64,000 nt of DNA from Nocardioides sp. 1609 (GCF_004522105.1 NZ_SPUJ01000006.1:1-64000), one strand, 5' to 3'. Positions 33,393-44,189 are shown, counted from the first letter of the stretch. Numbers and translations: made by a program. The notes: generated by a model from the letters alone, not told the origin.

Positions 33393-34847
33393 TCAGGCCG
33401 GCTCCACCACCGAGCGGGAGTCGCTCAGCGTGAGCGCACCGCCCGCGGCGACCAGGCCGACGACGACCGCCAGCACGGCGTAGGTGATCCGCTCGCCGGA
33501 GAGGAAGGAGTCCACCAGCGCGCTGCTCCAGGCACCGGCAGGGAGCTGCGTGGTGACCAGGACGGCGATCAGGGTGCCGACCACGGCGGTGCCGATGCTG
33601 GTGCCGACCTCCTGGGCGGTGTCGTTGAGCGCGGTGCCGATCGAGGTGCGGTTGGCCGGCACCGCCTCGACGAGCGCGACGGCGCAGATCGTCATGACGG
33701 TGCGCAGCCCGACGGTCAGCAGCACCAGGCAGACCGCGATGGCGGCGTACCCGTGCTCGACGCCCCAGGAGAGTCCGGCCAGCGAGCCGGCGAGGAAACC
33801 GGCGCCGACCAGGCACGCGACGCGGTGGCCGAGCCGCCTGGCGAGCCACTCCGACACGGGGGTCGCGGCGACCATCGTCACGATGAGCGGCAGGTTCGCC
33901 AGGCCGGCCCGCACCGGGCTCCAGCCGTAGGCGTACTGGAAGTGCAGGATCAGCCCGAACATCACGCTGGCCATCGCGATCGACGTCCCGACCTGGGCGA
34001 TCGCGGCGCCGCGGACGGTGCGGTCGGCGAAGAGGCCGAGGTCGAGCATCGGGGCCGCCGTCCGCCGCTCGTGCCGCACGAACGCGACCGCGGCCAGCAC
34101 CGCGCCGACGACCGAGGCGACGGTGACCACCGACGACCAGCCGTGCTCGACCCCGCTGGTGAGCGCGTAGCAGGCCAGGCCGATGGCGGCGACGCTCAGC
34201 ACCGCGCCGGGCGCGTCCAGGGCGTCGTCGGTGAGGTCCTCGGGACGGTCGGCCGGCACCCCGAGCCGGACGCCGACGAAGGCGACCACCGCGATCGGGG
34301 CGTTGACGACGAGCAGCCACTCCCAGCGCACGTGGGCCAGCGCGGTGCCGCCGAGCAGCGGACCGAGGATGAACCCGGACATGCCCACGACGATCATCAG
34401 CGTCATCGCGCGCATCCGCAGCGCCTGGTCGTCGAAGAGCCGGAAGACCAGCGAGCTGGTGATCGGCGCCATCGCGGCGGCCGCGAGGCCGAGCGCCGCC
34501 CGCAGCGCGATCAGCTCGCCGGCGGTGCTGACGAGGACCACGACCGCGCTGGTCGCGCCGAACGCGACGAGCCCGACGAGCAGCACGCGCCGTCGTCCGA
34601 GCCGGTCGGCCATCGATCCGGCCGTGAGGAGCAGCCCGCCGAAGGTCAGCGAGTAGGCGCCGGTGACCCACTGCAGCGCGGTGGTGCCGCTGCCGAGGTC
34701 GCGCCCGATGGTGGGCAGCGCGATGGTCAGCAGCGTGTTGTCGACCATCTCGACGAAGAAGGCGAGGCACAGCGCGGCCAGCGGGACCCACGCGGCACGC
34801 AGGGAGGAGTAGGTGCGCGGCGGGGCGGGCGGGGTGAGGGTCGTCAT
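33393..34847 (-). CDS. MFS drug-efflux-type transporter (DHA2-like)
   Basis: This 484-residue transporter has about 14 spans. TM1 reads FFVEMVDNTLLTIALPTIGRD, a hallmark of DHA2 efflux pumps. Motif A is GSMADRLGRRRVL, and the motif-C-like MSGFILGPLLGG lies in TM5. It probably exports a hydrophobic compound by proton antiport. The promoter region carries three CTTCAC direct repeats at an 11-bp period just upstream of a TAGCGT -10 element, implying control by an OmpR/PhoP/SARP-type activator. It is divergent from the cellobiose operon. Confidence 0.87.
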   Translation of the reverse strand: MTTLTPPAPPRTYSSLRAAWVPLAALCLAFFVEMVDNTLLTIALPTIGRDLGSGTTALQWVTGAYSLTFGGLLLTAGSMADRLGRRRVLLVGLVAFGATSAVVVLVSTAGELIALRAALGLAAAAMAPITSSLVFRLFDDQALRMRAMTLMIVVGMSGFILGPLLGGTALAHVRWEWLLVVNAPIAVVAFVGVRLGVPADRPEDLTDDALDAPGAVLSVAAIGLACYALTSGVEHGWSSVVTVASVVGAVLAAVAFVRHERRTAAPMLDLGLFADRTVRGAAIAQVGTSIAMASVMFGLILHFQYAYGWSPVRAGLANLPLIVTMVAATPVSEWLARRLGHRVACLVGAGFLAGSLAGLSWGVEHGYAAIAVCLVLLTVGLRTVMTICAVALVEAVPANRTSIGTALNDTAQEVGTSIGTAVVGTLIAVLVTTQLPAGAWSSALVDSFLSGERITYAVLAVVVGLVAAGGALTLSDSRSVVEPA

Positions 34848-34892
34848 CGGAGGCTCCTGTCGTACGGCGCCCGAGTGCCGGACGCAGCAGGG

Positions 34893-34937
34893 ACGCTAGG
34901 GACCGGCGCCTTCACCTCGGCTTCACCGCGCCTTCAC
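34893..34937 (-). promoter_or_regulatory. 11-bp-spaced CTTCAC repeats plus -10 for MFS gene
   Basis: CTTCAC starts at 34910, 34921 and 34932, exactly 11 bp apart. On the minus strand TAGCGT (34898 to 34893) is a good -10, so the repeats occupy the -35 region. The layout resembles PhoP (PHO-box GTTCACC direct repeats) or other OmpR-family activator sites. Confidence 0.5.
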
Positions 34938-34978
34938 GGCCGCAACCCCCTCCGCCCGGCCTGAAACTCCTCGGGTGG

Positions 34979-34992
34979 TGGGAGCGCTTCCA
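34979..34992. promoter_or_regulatory. CebR-type LacI operator 1
   Basis: TGGGAGCGCTTCCA differs by one base from the Streptomyces CebR operator TGGGAGCGCTCCCA. It is upstream of cebE, and the matching regulator is encoded at 39766. Confidence 0.8.
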
Positions 34993-35055
34993 CACTTACG
35001 ACGACCGCCTGCCGCGCACACGAGACCGCGCCGACTCGAATCCATACTGTGACCG

Positions 35056-35082
35056 TTGACACATCGGCGAGCGCCGTGTCAA
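35056..35082 (+). promoter_or_regulatory. -35-like TTGACA within an inverted repeat upstream of cebE
   Basis: TTGACAC (35056-35062) and GTGTCAA (35076-35082) form 7-bp inverted arms between the two CebR operators. TTGACA matches a -35 hexamer, but a clear -10 is not seen, so promoter assignment is tentative. Confidence 0.35.
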
Positions 35083-35098
35083 AGTTCAGCCACCCGAA

Positions 35099-35112
35099 TG
35101 GAAGCGCTCCCA
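35099..35112. promoter_or_regulatory. CebR-type LacI operator 2
   Basis: TGGAAGCGCTCCCA is the exact reverse complement of operator 1 and lies 36 bp before the cebE start codon. Two sites 120 bp apart could allow looping or simple promoter occlusion. Confidence 0.82.
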
Positions 35113-35147
35113 CTCCACCTCAGACCGCACCTCGTAGGAGACCAGAC

Positions 35148-36452
35148 GTGATCAAGAAGACCTCTCGCGGCATCAGCCGCCCCGGCCTGGGTGTCGCCGC
35201 GACGCTCGCGCTCGCGATGACCCTCGCCGCCTGCGGCGGCTCCGGCGGCGACCCGGGCGAGTCGGCCGAGCAGGACACGCTGGCCACCGGCGAGACCCTC
35301 ACCATCACGACCTTCGGTGAGTTCGGCTACGACGCCCTCATCGAGGAGTGGAACGCCGAGCACCCCGACGTCCAGGTCGAGCAGACCAAGGTCTCGCTCT
35401 GGGACGACTGGAAGAACGAGCTGAACACCAACCTCCAGGCCAACGCCGGGCTCCCCGACATCGTCGCCATCGAGGGCGACTTCATGCCGGCCATCGTCGC
35501 CGCCCCCGACCGGTGGGTCGACCTGTCCGACGAGGACGTCGAGGGACGGTGGCTGGAGTTCAAGCAGGAGGCCGCGACCGCCGCCGACGGCCAGATGCTC
35601 GGCTACCCGACCGACGCCGGCCCCGAGGCGTTCTGCTACCGCGCCGACCTGTTCGAGGAGGCCGGCCTGCCGAGCGATCGCGAGGAGGTGGCGAAGCTGA
35701 TGACCACCTGGGACGACTACTACGCCCTCGGCGAGCAGTTCACCGCCGCCTCCGACGCCGCCTGGTACGACTCCTCCGGCTCGATCGCCCAGGCCATGCT
35801 CAACCAGGTGCCCAACCCGTTCGAGCGCGAGGACGGCACCGTCGACGTCGAGAACGAGGGGCTGCAGGAGGTGTGGGCCACGGTCACCGCCAACGCCGAG
35901 ACCCTCTCGACCCGCAACAAGCAGTGGAACCCCGACTGGGAGGCGGCGTTCAAGAAGGACGGGTTCGCCACCATCCCCTGCCCCGGCTGGATGCGCAGCA
36001 ACATCCGCGACAACCAGGGCAAGCTCCAGGACGGCGTGGTGTGGGACATCGCCGACGTCTTCCCCGGTGGCGGCGGCAACTGGGGCGGGTCGTTCCTGGC
36101 GGTGCCCAAGACCTCGACCCACCAGGGCCCGGCCCAGGAGTTCCTCGAGTGGCTGACCGCGCCGGAGCAGCAGCTGCGGGTCTTCGCCGAGCTCGGCAAC
36201 TTCCCCTCGCAGGTCGAGGCGCTGGAGAGCCCGGAGCTGCAGGGCACCACCGACCCGTACTTCAACGACGCCCCGGTCGGTGAGATCTACATCAACCGCG
36301 CCGAGGCCATCGACGTCCAGCCGTTCCAGGGACCGCTCTACTCCGACATCCTCGGCAAGTTCCAGGCCGCGGTCGACCGGGTCGACGAGGGCTCCGCGAC
36401 ACCCGACGAGTCGTGGAAGACCTTCCTCGCCGACGTCGACTCCCTGCAGTGA
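35148..36452 (+). CDS. cebE: Cello-oligosaccharide ABC transporter substrate-binding lipoprotein
   Basis: This 434-residue family-1 extracellular solute-binding protein starts at GTG 35148 with GGAG seven bases upstream. A lipobox signal peptide (LALAMTLAACGG) precedes the binding fold (LTITTFGEFGYDALIEEWNAEHPDVQVEQ, then LPDIVAIEGDFMP and LGYPTDAGPEAFCYRADLFEEAGLP). It captures cellobiose or cellotriose outside the cell for the permeases downstream. The sugar assignment rests on the CebR operators, the GH1 glucosidase and gene order (cebE-cebF-cebG-bglC-cebR), and sequence alone would allow another beta-glucoside. Confidence 0.85.
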   Translation: MIKKTSRGISRPGLGVAATLALAMTLAACGGSGGDPGESAEQDTLATGETLTITTFGEFGYDALIEEWNAEHPDVQVEQTKVSLWDDWKNELNTNLQANAGLPDIVAIEGDFMPAIVAAPDRWVDLSDEDVEGRWLEFKQEAATAADGQMLGYPTDAGPEAFCYRADLFEEAGLPSDREEVAKLMTTWDDYYALGEQFTAASDAAWYDSSGSIAQAMLNQVPNPFEREDGTVDVENEGLQEVWATVTANAETLSTRNKQWNPDWEAAFKKDGFATIPCPGWMRSNIRDNQGKLQDGVVWDIADVFPGGGGNWGGSFLAVPKTSTHQGPAQEFLEWLTAPEQQLRVFAELGNFPSQVEALESPELQGTTDPYFNDAPVGEIYINRAEAIDVQPFQGPLYSDILGKFQAAVDRVDEGSATPDESWKTFLADVDSLQ

Positions 36453-37498
36453 CCGCGCCGGCTGAGGCCGGCACGGCGGCCCAGCCCGGCAACCGTCCCG
36501 CGTCCCGGCGCCCCGCCGGGTCGCGGAGCGGTGAGGACCCCGGCGACGGGGGGCGCGGGGGCCGGCGCGGCGAACGCCGGCTCCTGCGCCGCGAACGACG
36601 TGCCCGCTGGGACGTCAAGCTCGCGCCGTACGTCTTCGTGTCGCCGTTCTTCCTCGTCTTCGCCGTGGTCGGCATGTTCCCCCTCGCCTACACCGGCTAC
36701 CTCTCGCTCTACGACTGGGACCGGCTGGCCTACGCCCGCGGCGAGTTCATCGGTCTCGACAACTTCCGCTGGGTCCTCGACGACCCGCTCTTCACCAAGT
36801 CGCTGGTCAACACCCTCAGCATCTTCGCGATGTCGTCGATCCCGCAGGTGGTCATCGCGGTGACCGTCGCCGCGCTGCTCGACCAGCAGCTGCGCGGCAG
36901 CACGTTCTGGCGGATCAGCGTGCTGCTCCCGTTCGTCGTCGCGCCCACCGCGGCGGTGCTGATCTTCGGCACCCTCTTCTCGGACCGTTCCGGCCTCGTC
37001 AACGAGCTGCTCAACAGCGTCGGCCTCGAGCCGATCCGGTGGCACGTCGAGCGCTGGTGGAGCCACGCGGCCATCTCCAGCATGGTCAACTGGCGCTGGA
37101 CGGGCTACAACGCGCTGATCTTCCTGGCCGCGATGCAGGCCGTGCCGCGCGAGGTCTACGAGTCGGCGTCGCTCGACGGTGCCGGCCGCGTGCGCCAGCT
37201 CTTCCACATCACGCTGCCGATGATCCGGCCCACGGTCATCTTCGTCATCGTCACCACGACCATCGGCGGGCTGCAGATCTTCACCGAGCCGAGGCTCTTC
37301 GACGACACCGCGCAGCGTGAGGGCGGAGCCGACCACCAGTACATGACCATGACGCTCTACGTCTACGTCAAGGGCATCGAGGACCAGTTCTACGGCCGGG
37401 CGTCGGCCGCCGCCTGGCTCCTCTTCCTGTTCATCATCACCATCGTGCTCGCCAACTACGCGGCGACGCGGTGGCTCACCCGACGGAGAGCGCTGTGA
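36449..37498 (+). CDS. cebF: Sugar ABC transporter permease 1
   Basis: A 349-residue MalF-like permease starting at GTG 36449, which overlaps the cebE stop (GTGA). A basic low-complexity N-terminus of about 50 residues precedes six spans. The EAA loop EVYESASLDGAGRVRQLFHITLPMIRP is clear near the C-terminal third. It forms the membrane channel with the next permease. Open frame upstream of 36449 would overlap cebE and is not needed. Confidence 0.88.
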   Translation: MTAPAEAGTAAQPGNRPASRRPAGSRSGEDPGDGGRGGRRGERRLLRRERRARWDVKLAPYVFVSPFFLVFAVVGMFPLAYTGYLSLYDWDRLAYARGEFIGLDNFRWVLDDPLFTKSLVNTLSIFAMSSIPQVVIAVTVAALLDQQLRGSTFWRISVLLPFVVAPTAAVLIFGTLFSDRSGLVNELLNSVGLEPIRWHVERWWSHAAISSMVNWRWTGYNALIFLAAMQAVPREVYESASLDGAGRVRQLFHITLPMIRPTVIFVIVTTTIGGLQIFTEPRLFDDTAQREGGADHQYMTMTLYVYVKGIEDQFYGRASAAAWLLFLFIITIVLANYAATRWLTRRRAL

Positions 37499-38315
37499 AC
37501 CGACGTCCCGGAGCCCTCGTCTACGGACTGCTCGCCGCCTTCGTGGTCGGCTCGGCCCTGCCCCTCTACTGGTCGTTCATGATCGGCTCCCACACGCGGG
37601 AGCGCGCCCTGGACACCCCGCCTCCGCTGCTGCCCGGCGGCCACTTCCTCGACAACGCCGGCCGGGTCCTCAACACCATCGACTTCTGGCAGGCGATGCT
37701 CAACAGCCTGATCGTCTCGACGGTGTGCGCGACGTCGGTGGTGTTCTTCTCCACCCTCGCCGGCTACAGCTTCGCCAAGCTCCGCTTCCGGGGCAGCAGC
37801 CCGCTGATGGGGTTCGTCGTGATGACGATGGCGGTGCCCACGCAACTGGCGATCGTGCCGCTGTTCATCCTGATGCGCGACTACCGGCTGCTCGACACCC
37901 TCGCCGCGGTCGCCCTGCCGACCCTGGTCACCGCCTTCGGGGTGTTCTTCATGCGCCAGTACCTCGTCGACGCCGTGCCCGACGAGCTCATCGAGGCCGC
38001 CCGGATGGACGGCTGCTCGATGATCCGCACCTTCTGGACCGTCGCGGTGCCCGCCGCCCGGCCCGCCATGGCCATCCTGTTCCTCTTCACCTTCATGCAG
38101 GTCTGGACCGACTACATGTGGCCGCTCGTGGCCCTGCAGAAGACCGAGACCCTGCAGATCGCCCTCGACCGCCTCGCGCTGACCGGGCAGGGCCAGTCGA
38201 CCGACTACGCCCTGCTGCTGGCCGGTACGGCGATGGCCACCGTTCCCCTCCTCGTCCTGTTCGTCCTGACCGGTCGCCAGCTGGTGACCGGCATCATGCA
38301 AGGAGCCCTCAAGGG

Positions 38316-38319
<4 letters not shown>
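37495..38319 (+). CDS. cebG: Sugar ABC transporter permease 2
   Basis: A 274-residue MalG-like permease starting at GTG 37495, overlapping the previous stop. It has six spans and the EAA loop DELIEAARMDGCSMIRTFWTVAVPAARP. It pairs with the protein at 36449. The stop overlaps the glucosidase start by ATGA, so uptake and hydrolysis are translationally coupled. Confidence 0.88.
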
Positions 38320-39764
<1,445 letters not shown>

Positions 39765-39765
39765 C

Positions 39766-40809
39766 GTGACCCGCGTGATGGACGACGACAGCGTGCGGTC
39801 GGAGTCCCTGCCGACGCTCGACGAGGTGGCCCGGGTCGCCGGCGTCTCCCGGGCGACGGCGTCCCGGGCGATCAACGGCGGCGACAAGGTGAGCCAGAAG
39901 TCCCGCGACGCCGTCGAGGCCGCCGTCCTGGCGCTCGGCTACGCCCCGAACCCCGCGGCGCGCAGCCTGGTGACGCGGCGCACCGACTCGGTGGCGCTCG
40001 TCGTGCCCGAGCCGGACGACCGGGTCTTCTCCGACCCGTTCTTCGCGCGCACGCTGCGCGGCGTCAGCCGGGTGCTCGGCGCCCGCGACCTCCAGCTGGT
40101 GCTGCTGCTCACCGGGCCCGGCAAGGAGGAGCAGCGGATGCTGCGCTACCTGCGCAACCGGCACATCGACGGCGCCATCGTGGTCTCCCACCACCGCGAG
40201 GACCACCTCAGCGACCACCTCGCCGCGATGGGACTGCCGTGCGTGTTCGTCGGCCGGCCCTGGACCAGCGCCGACAAGGTCGCCTACGTCGACACCGACA
40301 ACATCGCGGGCGGCAACGCCGCGACCGAGGCCCTCGTCCAGCGGGGGTGCCGCCGGATCGGCACGATCGCCGGCCCGCCCGACATGACCGCCGGCGTCGA
40401 CCGGCTCCTCGGCTGGCGGATGGCGATGCTCCAGGCACGGCTGTCCGACGACGCGGTGGTGCACGGCGACTTCACCGAGGCCGGGGGCGAGGCGGCGGCG
40501 GAGCAGCTGCTCCGCGAGCACCCCGACCTCGACGGGCTCGCGGTCGCCTCCGACCTGATGGCCCTCGGCGCGCTGCGGGCCCTGGCCCGGGCGGGGCGCC
40601 GGGTCCCCGACGACGTCGCGGTCGTGGGCTACGACGACCTGGGGGTCGCTGAGCGGACGTCGCCGCCGTTGACGACCGTGCACGCCCCGGTCGGCGACAT
40701 GGCCGACCAGGCCGCCCGCCTGCTGCTCGAGCAGCTCGACGACGGCAGCCGTCCGCGCGCGATGCGCATCGTCTTCCCGCCGTCCCTGGTCCGGCGCGCC
40801 AGCGCCTGA
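39766..40809 (+). CDS. cebR: LacI-family repressor of the cellobiose operon
   Basis: A 347-residue LacI/GalR regulator. The helix-turn-helix TLDEVARVAGVSRATASRAINGGDKVS is followed by the hinge LGYAPNPAARSLVTRRT and a periplasmic-binding-protein-like sensor domain. GTG 39766 is chosen because GAGGGG sits seven bases upstream; ATG 39778 is a weaker alternative. Linkage to cebEFG-bglC and the two TGG(G/A)AGCGCT operators identify it as CebR-like. Cellobiose or cellotriose is the expected inducer. Confidence 0.9.
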   Translation: MTRVMDDDSVRSESLPTLDEVARVAGVSRATASRAINGGDKVSQKSRDAVEAAVLALGYAPNPAARSLVTRRTDSVALVVPEPDDRVFSDPFFARTLRGVSRVLGARDLQLVLLLTGPGKEEQRMLRYLRNRHIDGAIVVSHHREDHLSDHLAAMGLPCVFVGRPWTSADKVAYVDTDNIAGGNAATEALVQRGCRRIGTIAGPPDMTAGVDRLLGWRMAMLQARLSDDAVVHGDFTEAGGEAAAEQLLREHPDLDGLAVASDLMALGALRALARAGRRVPDDVAVVGYDDLGVAERTSPPLTTVHAPVGDMADQAARLLLEQLDDGSRPRAMRIVFPPSLVRRASA

Positions 40810-40876
40810 CCTGCCCCACCCCACCCTCACCACCACGCGTCGCCGGCAGCCCTGCCGGCGAAGGGAGCTCAAGCAC

Positions 40877-41959
40877 ATGGCCACAGTGACGTTCGAGAAG
40901 GCGCAGCGCTGGTACGCGGGGGCCGACACGGCCGCCGTCCCCGGCATCGACCTCGAGATCCGCGACGGCGAGTTCATGGTCCTCGTCGGCCCGTCCGGGT
41001 GCGGGAAGTCGACGACCCTGCGGATGCTGGCCGGGCTCGAGGCGGTCGACGGCGGGAAGATCCTCCTCGGCGACCGCGACATCACCACGGTGCCGCCCAA
41101 GGACCGGGACATCGCGATGGTGTTCCAGAACTACGCCCTCTACCCGCACATGACGGTCGCCGACAACATGGCCTTCGCGCTCAAGATGGCGAAGGTGCCG
41201 GTGGCCGAGCGCCGCAAGCGCGTCGCCGAGGCCGCCCGCATCCTGGGGCTGGAGGACTACCTCGGCCGCAAGCCCAAGGCCCTCTCCGGCGGGCAGCGCC
41301 AGCGGGTCGCGATGGGGCGCGCGATCGTGCGCAGCCCCCAGGTGTTCTGCATGGACGAGCCGCTGTCGAACCTCGACGCCAAGATGCGGGTCCAGACCCG
41401 CACCGACATCGCCCGGCTCCAGGCCGACCTCGGCGTCACCACCGTCTACGTCACGCACGACCAGGTCGAGGCCATGACGATGGGCGACCGCGTCGCGGTG
41501 ATGAAGGACGGGCTGCTGCAGCAGGTCGACACCCCGCTCAACCTCTACGACCGGCCGGTCAACCTGTTCGTCGCCGGCTTCATCGGCTCCCCGCAGATGA
41601 ACCTGCTCGAGGCGACCGCGGTCGACGGCCGGGCCGCCATCGGCGACTACCTCGTGCCCGTCGACCCGACCGCCGCGCAGAAGATGCGCGGAGCGGTCAC
41701 CGTCGGCGTGCGGCCGGAGTCGTGGCGGATCGTCTCGGACGCCGAGGGCGGGCTCCCCGTCCGCGTGACCGTCGTCGAGGAGCTCGGCGCCGACAGCTTC
41801 GTCTACGGCACGTCCGGGGTCGAGGGCACCCCGGCCAACATCATCGTGCGGATCGCGGCCCGCGACCAGGTGCACCGCGGCGACGTCCTCCACGTCACCA
41901 CCGACCCTGCCGACGTCCACGTCTTCGACACCGAGACCGGCGAACGGCTCTCCGCGTGA
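40877..41959 (+). CDS. msiK: MsiK-like sugar ABC transporter ATPase
   Basis: A 360-residue MalK/UgpC-type ATPase with Walker A GPSGCGKST, Q-loop VFQNYALYPHMT, signature LSGGQRQRVAMGRA and Walker B VFCMDEPLSNLD. A C-terminal OB-fold/TOBE domain (VGVRPESWRIV) is also present. MsiK energises several sugar importers in Streptomyces from an unlinked locus, whereas here it follows the cellobiose operon by 67 bp with its own GAAGGGAG site. It may serve this importer and others. Confidence 0.88.
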   Translation: MATVTFEKAQRWYAGADTAAVPGIDLEIRDGEFMVLVGPSGCGKSTTLRMLAGLEAVDGGKILLGDRDITTVPPKDRDIAMVFQNYALYPHMTVADNMAFALKMAKVPVAERRKRVAEAARILGLEDYLGRKPKALSGGQRQRVAMGRAIVRSPQVFCMDEPLSNLDAKMRVQTRTDIARLQADLGVTTVYVTHDQVEAMTMGDRVAVMKDGLLQQVDTPLNLYDRPVNLFVAGFIGSPQMNLLEATAVDGRAAIGDYLVPVDPTAAQKMRGAVTVGVRPESWRIVSDAEGGLPVRVTVVEELGADSFVYGTSGVEGTPANIIVRIAARDQVHRGDVLHVTTDPADVHVFDTETGERLSA

Positions 41960-43023
41960 CCCTCCTCCTCCCCTCCCCCCGGCGCCTCGACCCGTACGCC
42001 GTCCCGCCCGTGCGCTGGGGCGTGGTCGGCACCGGGATCGGCGCCCGGTTCGTGGCGTCGCTGCACGCGCACTCCCACCACCGTGTCGTCGCCTGGGCCG
42101 CACGGGACGCCGCGCGGACGCAGGCCACGGCCCGCGAGCACGGCGTCGACCGGTGCCACCCCGACGTCCGGTCCCTGCTGGAGGATCCCGACGTCGACGC
42201 GGTGTACGTCGCGACGCCCCACCCGCTGCACCGCGACCTGGCCCTCCAGGCCATCGCGGGCGGCAAGCACGTCCTGGTCGAGAAGCCGATCGCGATGACG
42301 GCCGCCGACGCTGCCGCCGTCACGAGCGCCGCGGCGGCCGCGGGCGTGCTCGCCATGGAGGCGATGTGGACGCGCTACCTGCCCCAGACCGACGTGCTGC
42401 GCCAGGTGCTCGCCGACGGGCTGATCGGCGAGCCGCACCTGGTGCGCGCCGACCTCGGGTCCGCGGTGCCGTACGACGCCGGCCACCGGCTGTGGGACCC
42501 CGAGCTCGGCGGCGGGGCCCTGCTGGACGTGGGTATCTACCCGGTCAGCCTCGCCTCGATGGTGCTGGGGCCCCTGACGACGGTCGCGGCCACGGGCACC
42601 CTGGCACCGTCCGGGGTCGACGCCTCGGCCCACCTCCTCCTCACCGCGGGCGACGCCACCGCGATGGTGTCGACGTCGCTCGTGTCGTCCCTGCCGACGA
42701 CGGCCGAGGTGGCGGGCTCGGCCGGCCACGTCCGGGTCGCGGCGCCGTTCTTCGCGCCGTCGAGCCTGGCGGTGACGGTGGGCTCGTGGGACTCCTCGCG
42801 CACGGCGACCTGGACCCACCCCCGGCCCCCCGGCCCCTCCGGCGGACCGACCGACGGCTACGCCTTCCAGGCCGTCGCCTTCGCGCACTACGTCGCCGAG
42901 GGGCGGGTCGAGTCCCCGCTCCACCCCCACGCCGAGACCGTGTCGGTGCTGTCGACCCTCGACGAGGCGCGGCGCCGCCTCGGCGTCGCCGAGCGGCCGG
43001 TCCTGCTCACCGCGCGCGCCTGA
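41956..43023 (+). CDS. Gfo/Idh/MocA-family oxidoreductase
   Basis: A 355-residue NAD(P)-dependent oxidoreductase with Rossmann motif VRWGVVGTGIGARFVASL. The family EKP motif is intact (GGKHVLVEKPIAMT), and VGIYPVSLASMVLG lies in the C-terminal substrate domain. The GTG start overlaps the ATPase stop (GTGA), so it is co-translated with the transporter ATPase. The family acts on sugars, inositols or trans-dihydrodiols. Context suggests oxidation or reduction of a glucoside or glucose derivative. It is not part of the described Streptomyces ceb operon. Confidence 0.87.
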   Translation: MTLLLPSPRRLDPYAVPPVRWGVVGTGIGARFVASLHAHSHHRVVAWAARDAARTQATAREHGVDRCHPDVRSLLEDPDVDAVYVATPHPLHRDLALQAIAGGKHVLVEKPIAMTAADAAAVTSAAAAAGVLAMEAMWTRYLPQTDVLRQVLADGLIGEPHLVRADLGSAVPYDAGHRLWDPELGGGALLDVGIYPVSLASMVLGPLTTVAATGTLAPSGVDASAHLLLTAGDATAMVSTSLVSSLPTTAEVAGSAGHVRVAAPFFAPSSLAVTVGSWDSSRTATWTHPRPPGPSGGPTDGYAFQAVAFAHYVAEGRVESPLHPHAETVSVLSTLDEARRRLGVAERPVLLTARA

Positions 43024-43039
43024 CGTCGCCGGCGGTCGC

Positions 43040-43918
43040 TCAGAGGTCCCGGCGGTCGGTGCGGTCGTCCCGGTCGCGGCGGGTGGGGCGTGGCTCCTGC
43101 GGCAGCTGCCGGCCGAGCTCGCCGCCGATCCGTCCGCCGTGGGGGCGACCGTGGTCGGCGTGCTCCTCGCGGAAGAACGCGAGGACGTGCCCGCCCACCT
43201 CGAGGCGGGCACCGGTGCGGAGCACCTGACGCCCCGTGACCGCCGCGCCGTGCACCCGGGTGAGCCCTCCGTGACCCTCGACGACGAACTCGTCGTCGTC
43301 GTCGTGGTGGACCACGGCGTGCAGGTCGAGCAGACCCGGCAGCCGGACGTCGCAGTCCGGGCCGCTGCCCAGGGTCGTCCGGGCGCCGTCGAGCCAGTAC
43401 ACGGGCTGGCGCTCGCCGGCCCAGAGCCGCGCCTTCTCGAGGACCAGCCGCGGCCGCCCGCCGCGGTCCGGGTCGTGCGTGGTCGTCGGGCTGCGCCGCA
43501 CCGGCCGCGCGAGCGTCGGGACGATCGGCCACAGGGTGGTCGGCGGGAGCATGCCCGCGTCGGGCAGCACCGACTCGGTGCCGCCGGCGCGCGAGCGCGC
43601 GGCCGTCCAGGCGCCGCGCACGCTCCCGAGCCTGATGTGCCGCGACCGGGTGACGCGACGCTGCCACCACGGCACGCGCACCGCCCCGAGGGTGATCAGG
43701 TGGAGGTCGCCCGAGACGACCCGCACCGTCAGGCCCCGCGCGGCGAGCGCCGCCCCGGCAGCCCGGACGACGCCCGCGTCACCGGCCCCTGCGAACGCGC
43801 CGGGCTCGTCTACGTCGAGCGTGAGCCGGTTCGCGCTGCCCGTGAGGCGACCGTGCACCGGCGTCTGCCCCGGGCGGTCGAGCTCGAAGCGGAGGTCGGC
43901 CGCGACGCTGGTCGGCAC
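43040..43918 (-). CDS. FHA-domain protein
   Basis: A 292-residue protein with an uncharacterised N-terminal region (about 1-150) and a C-terminal FHA-like domain. That domain reads TTLGSGPDCDVRLPGLLDLHAVVHHDDDDEFVVEGH, then TRVHGAAVTGRQVLRTGARLEVGGHVLAFFREE. The usual GR/S...H core is present in modified form (GSGPDCDV, HAVV). FHA domains bind phosphothreonine, which implies a Ser/Thr-kinase signalling link. The start is GTG 43918 with GGAG eight bases upstream. It sits just downstream of a small partner gene on the same strand. Confidence 0.78.
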   Translation of the reverse strand: MPTSVAADLRFELDRPGQTPVHGRLTGSANRLTLDVDEPGAFAGAGDAGVVRAAGAALAARGLTVRVVSGDLHLITLGAVRVPWWQRRVTRSRHIRLGSVRGAWTAARSRAGGTESVLPDAGMLPPTTLWPIVPTLARPVRRSPTTTHDPDRGGRPRLVLEKARLWAGERQPVYWLDGARTTLGSGPDCDVRLPGLLDLHAVVHHDDDDEFVVEGHGGLTRVHGAAVTGRQVLRTGARLEVGGHVLAFFREEHADHGRPHGGRIGGELGRQLPQEPRPTRRDRDDRTDRRDL

Positions 43919-43928
43919 GTCCGTGCTC

Positions 43929-44189
43929 CTACCGGGCGCTCTCGGCGGCGGCCGCCTGGTCGTCGGTCGTGATCGTCAGCGTCCCGTCGAGCTTCCAGAT
44001 CGCCCGGGGCGCCCGCGGGCCGGTGTCGCGCGGGACCTCCACGGTCATGTCCTCGAGGCGGTAGTGGATGGCCGCCCGGCGTCCGGTCAGGAAGTCCCAC
44101 ATGCTCTTGCCGAGGTCGGCCCAGTCGACCACCTCGCTGTCCTTGCCGGTCTCGGATGACTGGCTGCTCGTGCTGGTGCTCATGCCCAT
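43929..44189 (-). CDS. Small cytoplasmic protein upstream of FHA gene
   Basis: An 86-residue acidic protein: a Ser/Thr-rich N-terminus (MGMSTSTSSQSSETGKDSE), then WADLGKSMWDFLTGRRAAIHYRLEDMTVEVP and a strand-rich tail (AIWKLDGTLTITTDD). No family was recognised. The Ser/Thr-rich N-terminus could be a phosphorylation target for the FHA partner encoded 10 bp downstream, but this is inference. ATG 44183 is an alternative start. Confidence 0.65.
   Translation of the reverse strand: MGMSTSTSSQSSETGKDSEVVDWADLGKSMWDFLTGRRAAIHYRLEDMTVEVPRDTGPRAPRAIWKLDGTLTITTDDQAAAAESAR

Noticed and set aside
35056..35082. Complete -35/-10 promoter for cebE
   Set aside because: TTGACA is present, but no credible -10 occurs at 16-19 bp. 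It is recorded only as a -35-like inverted repeat.
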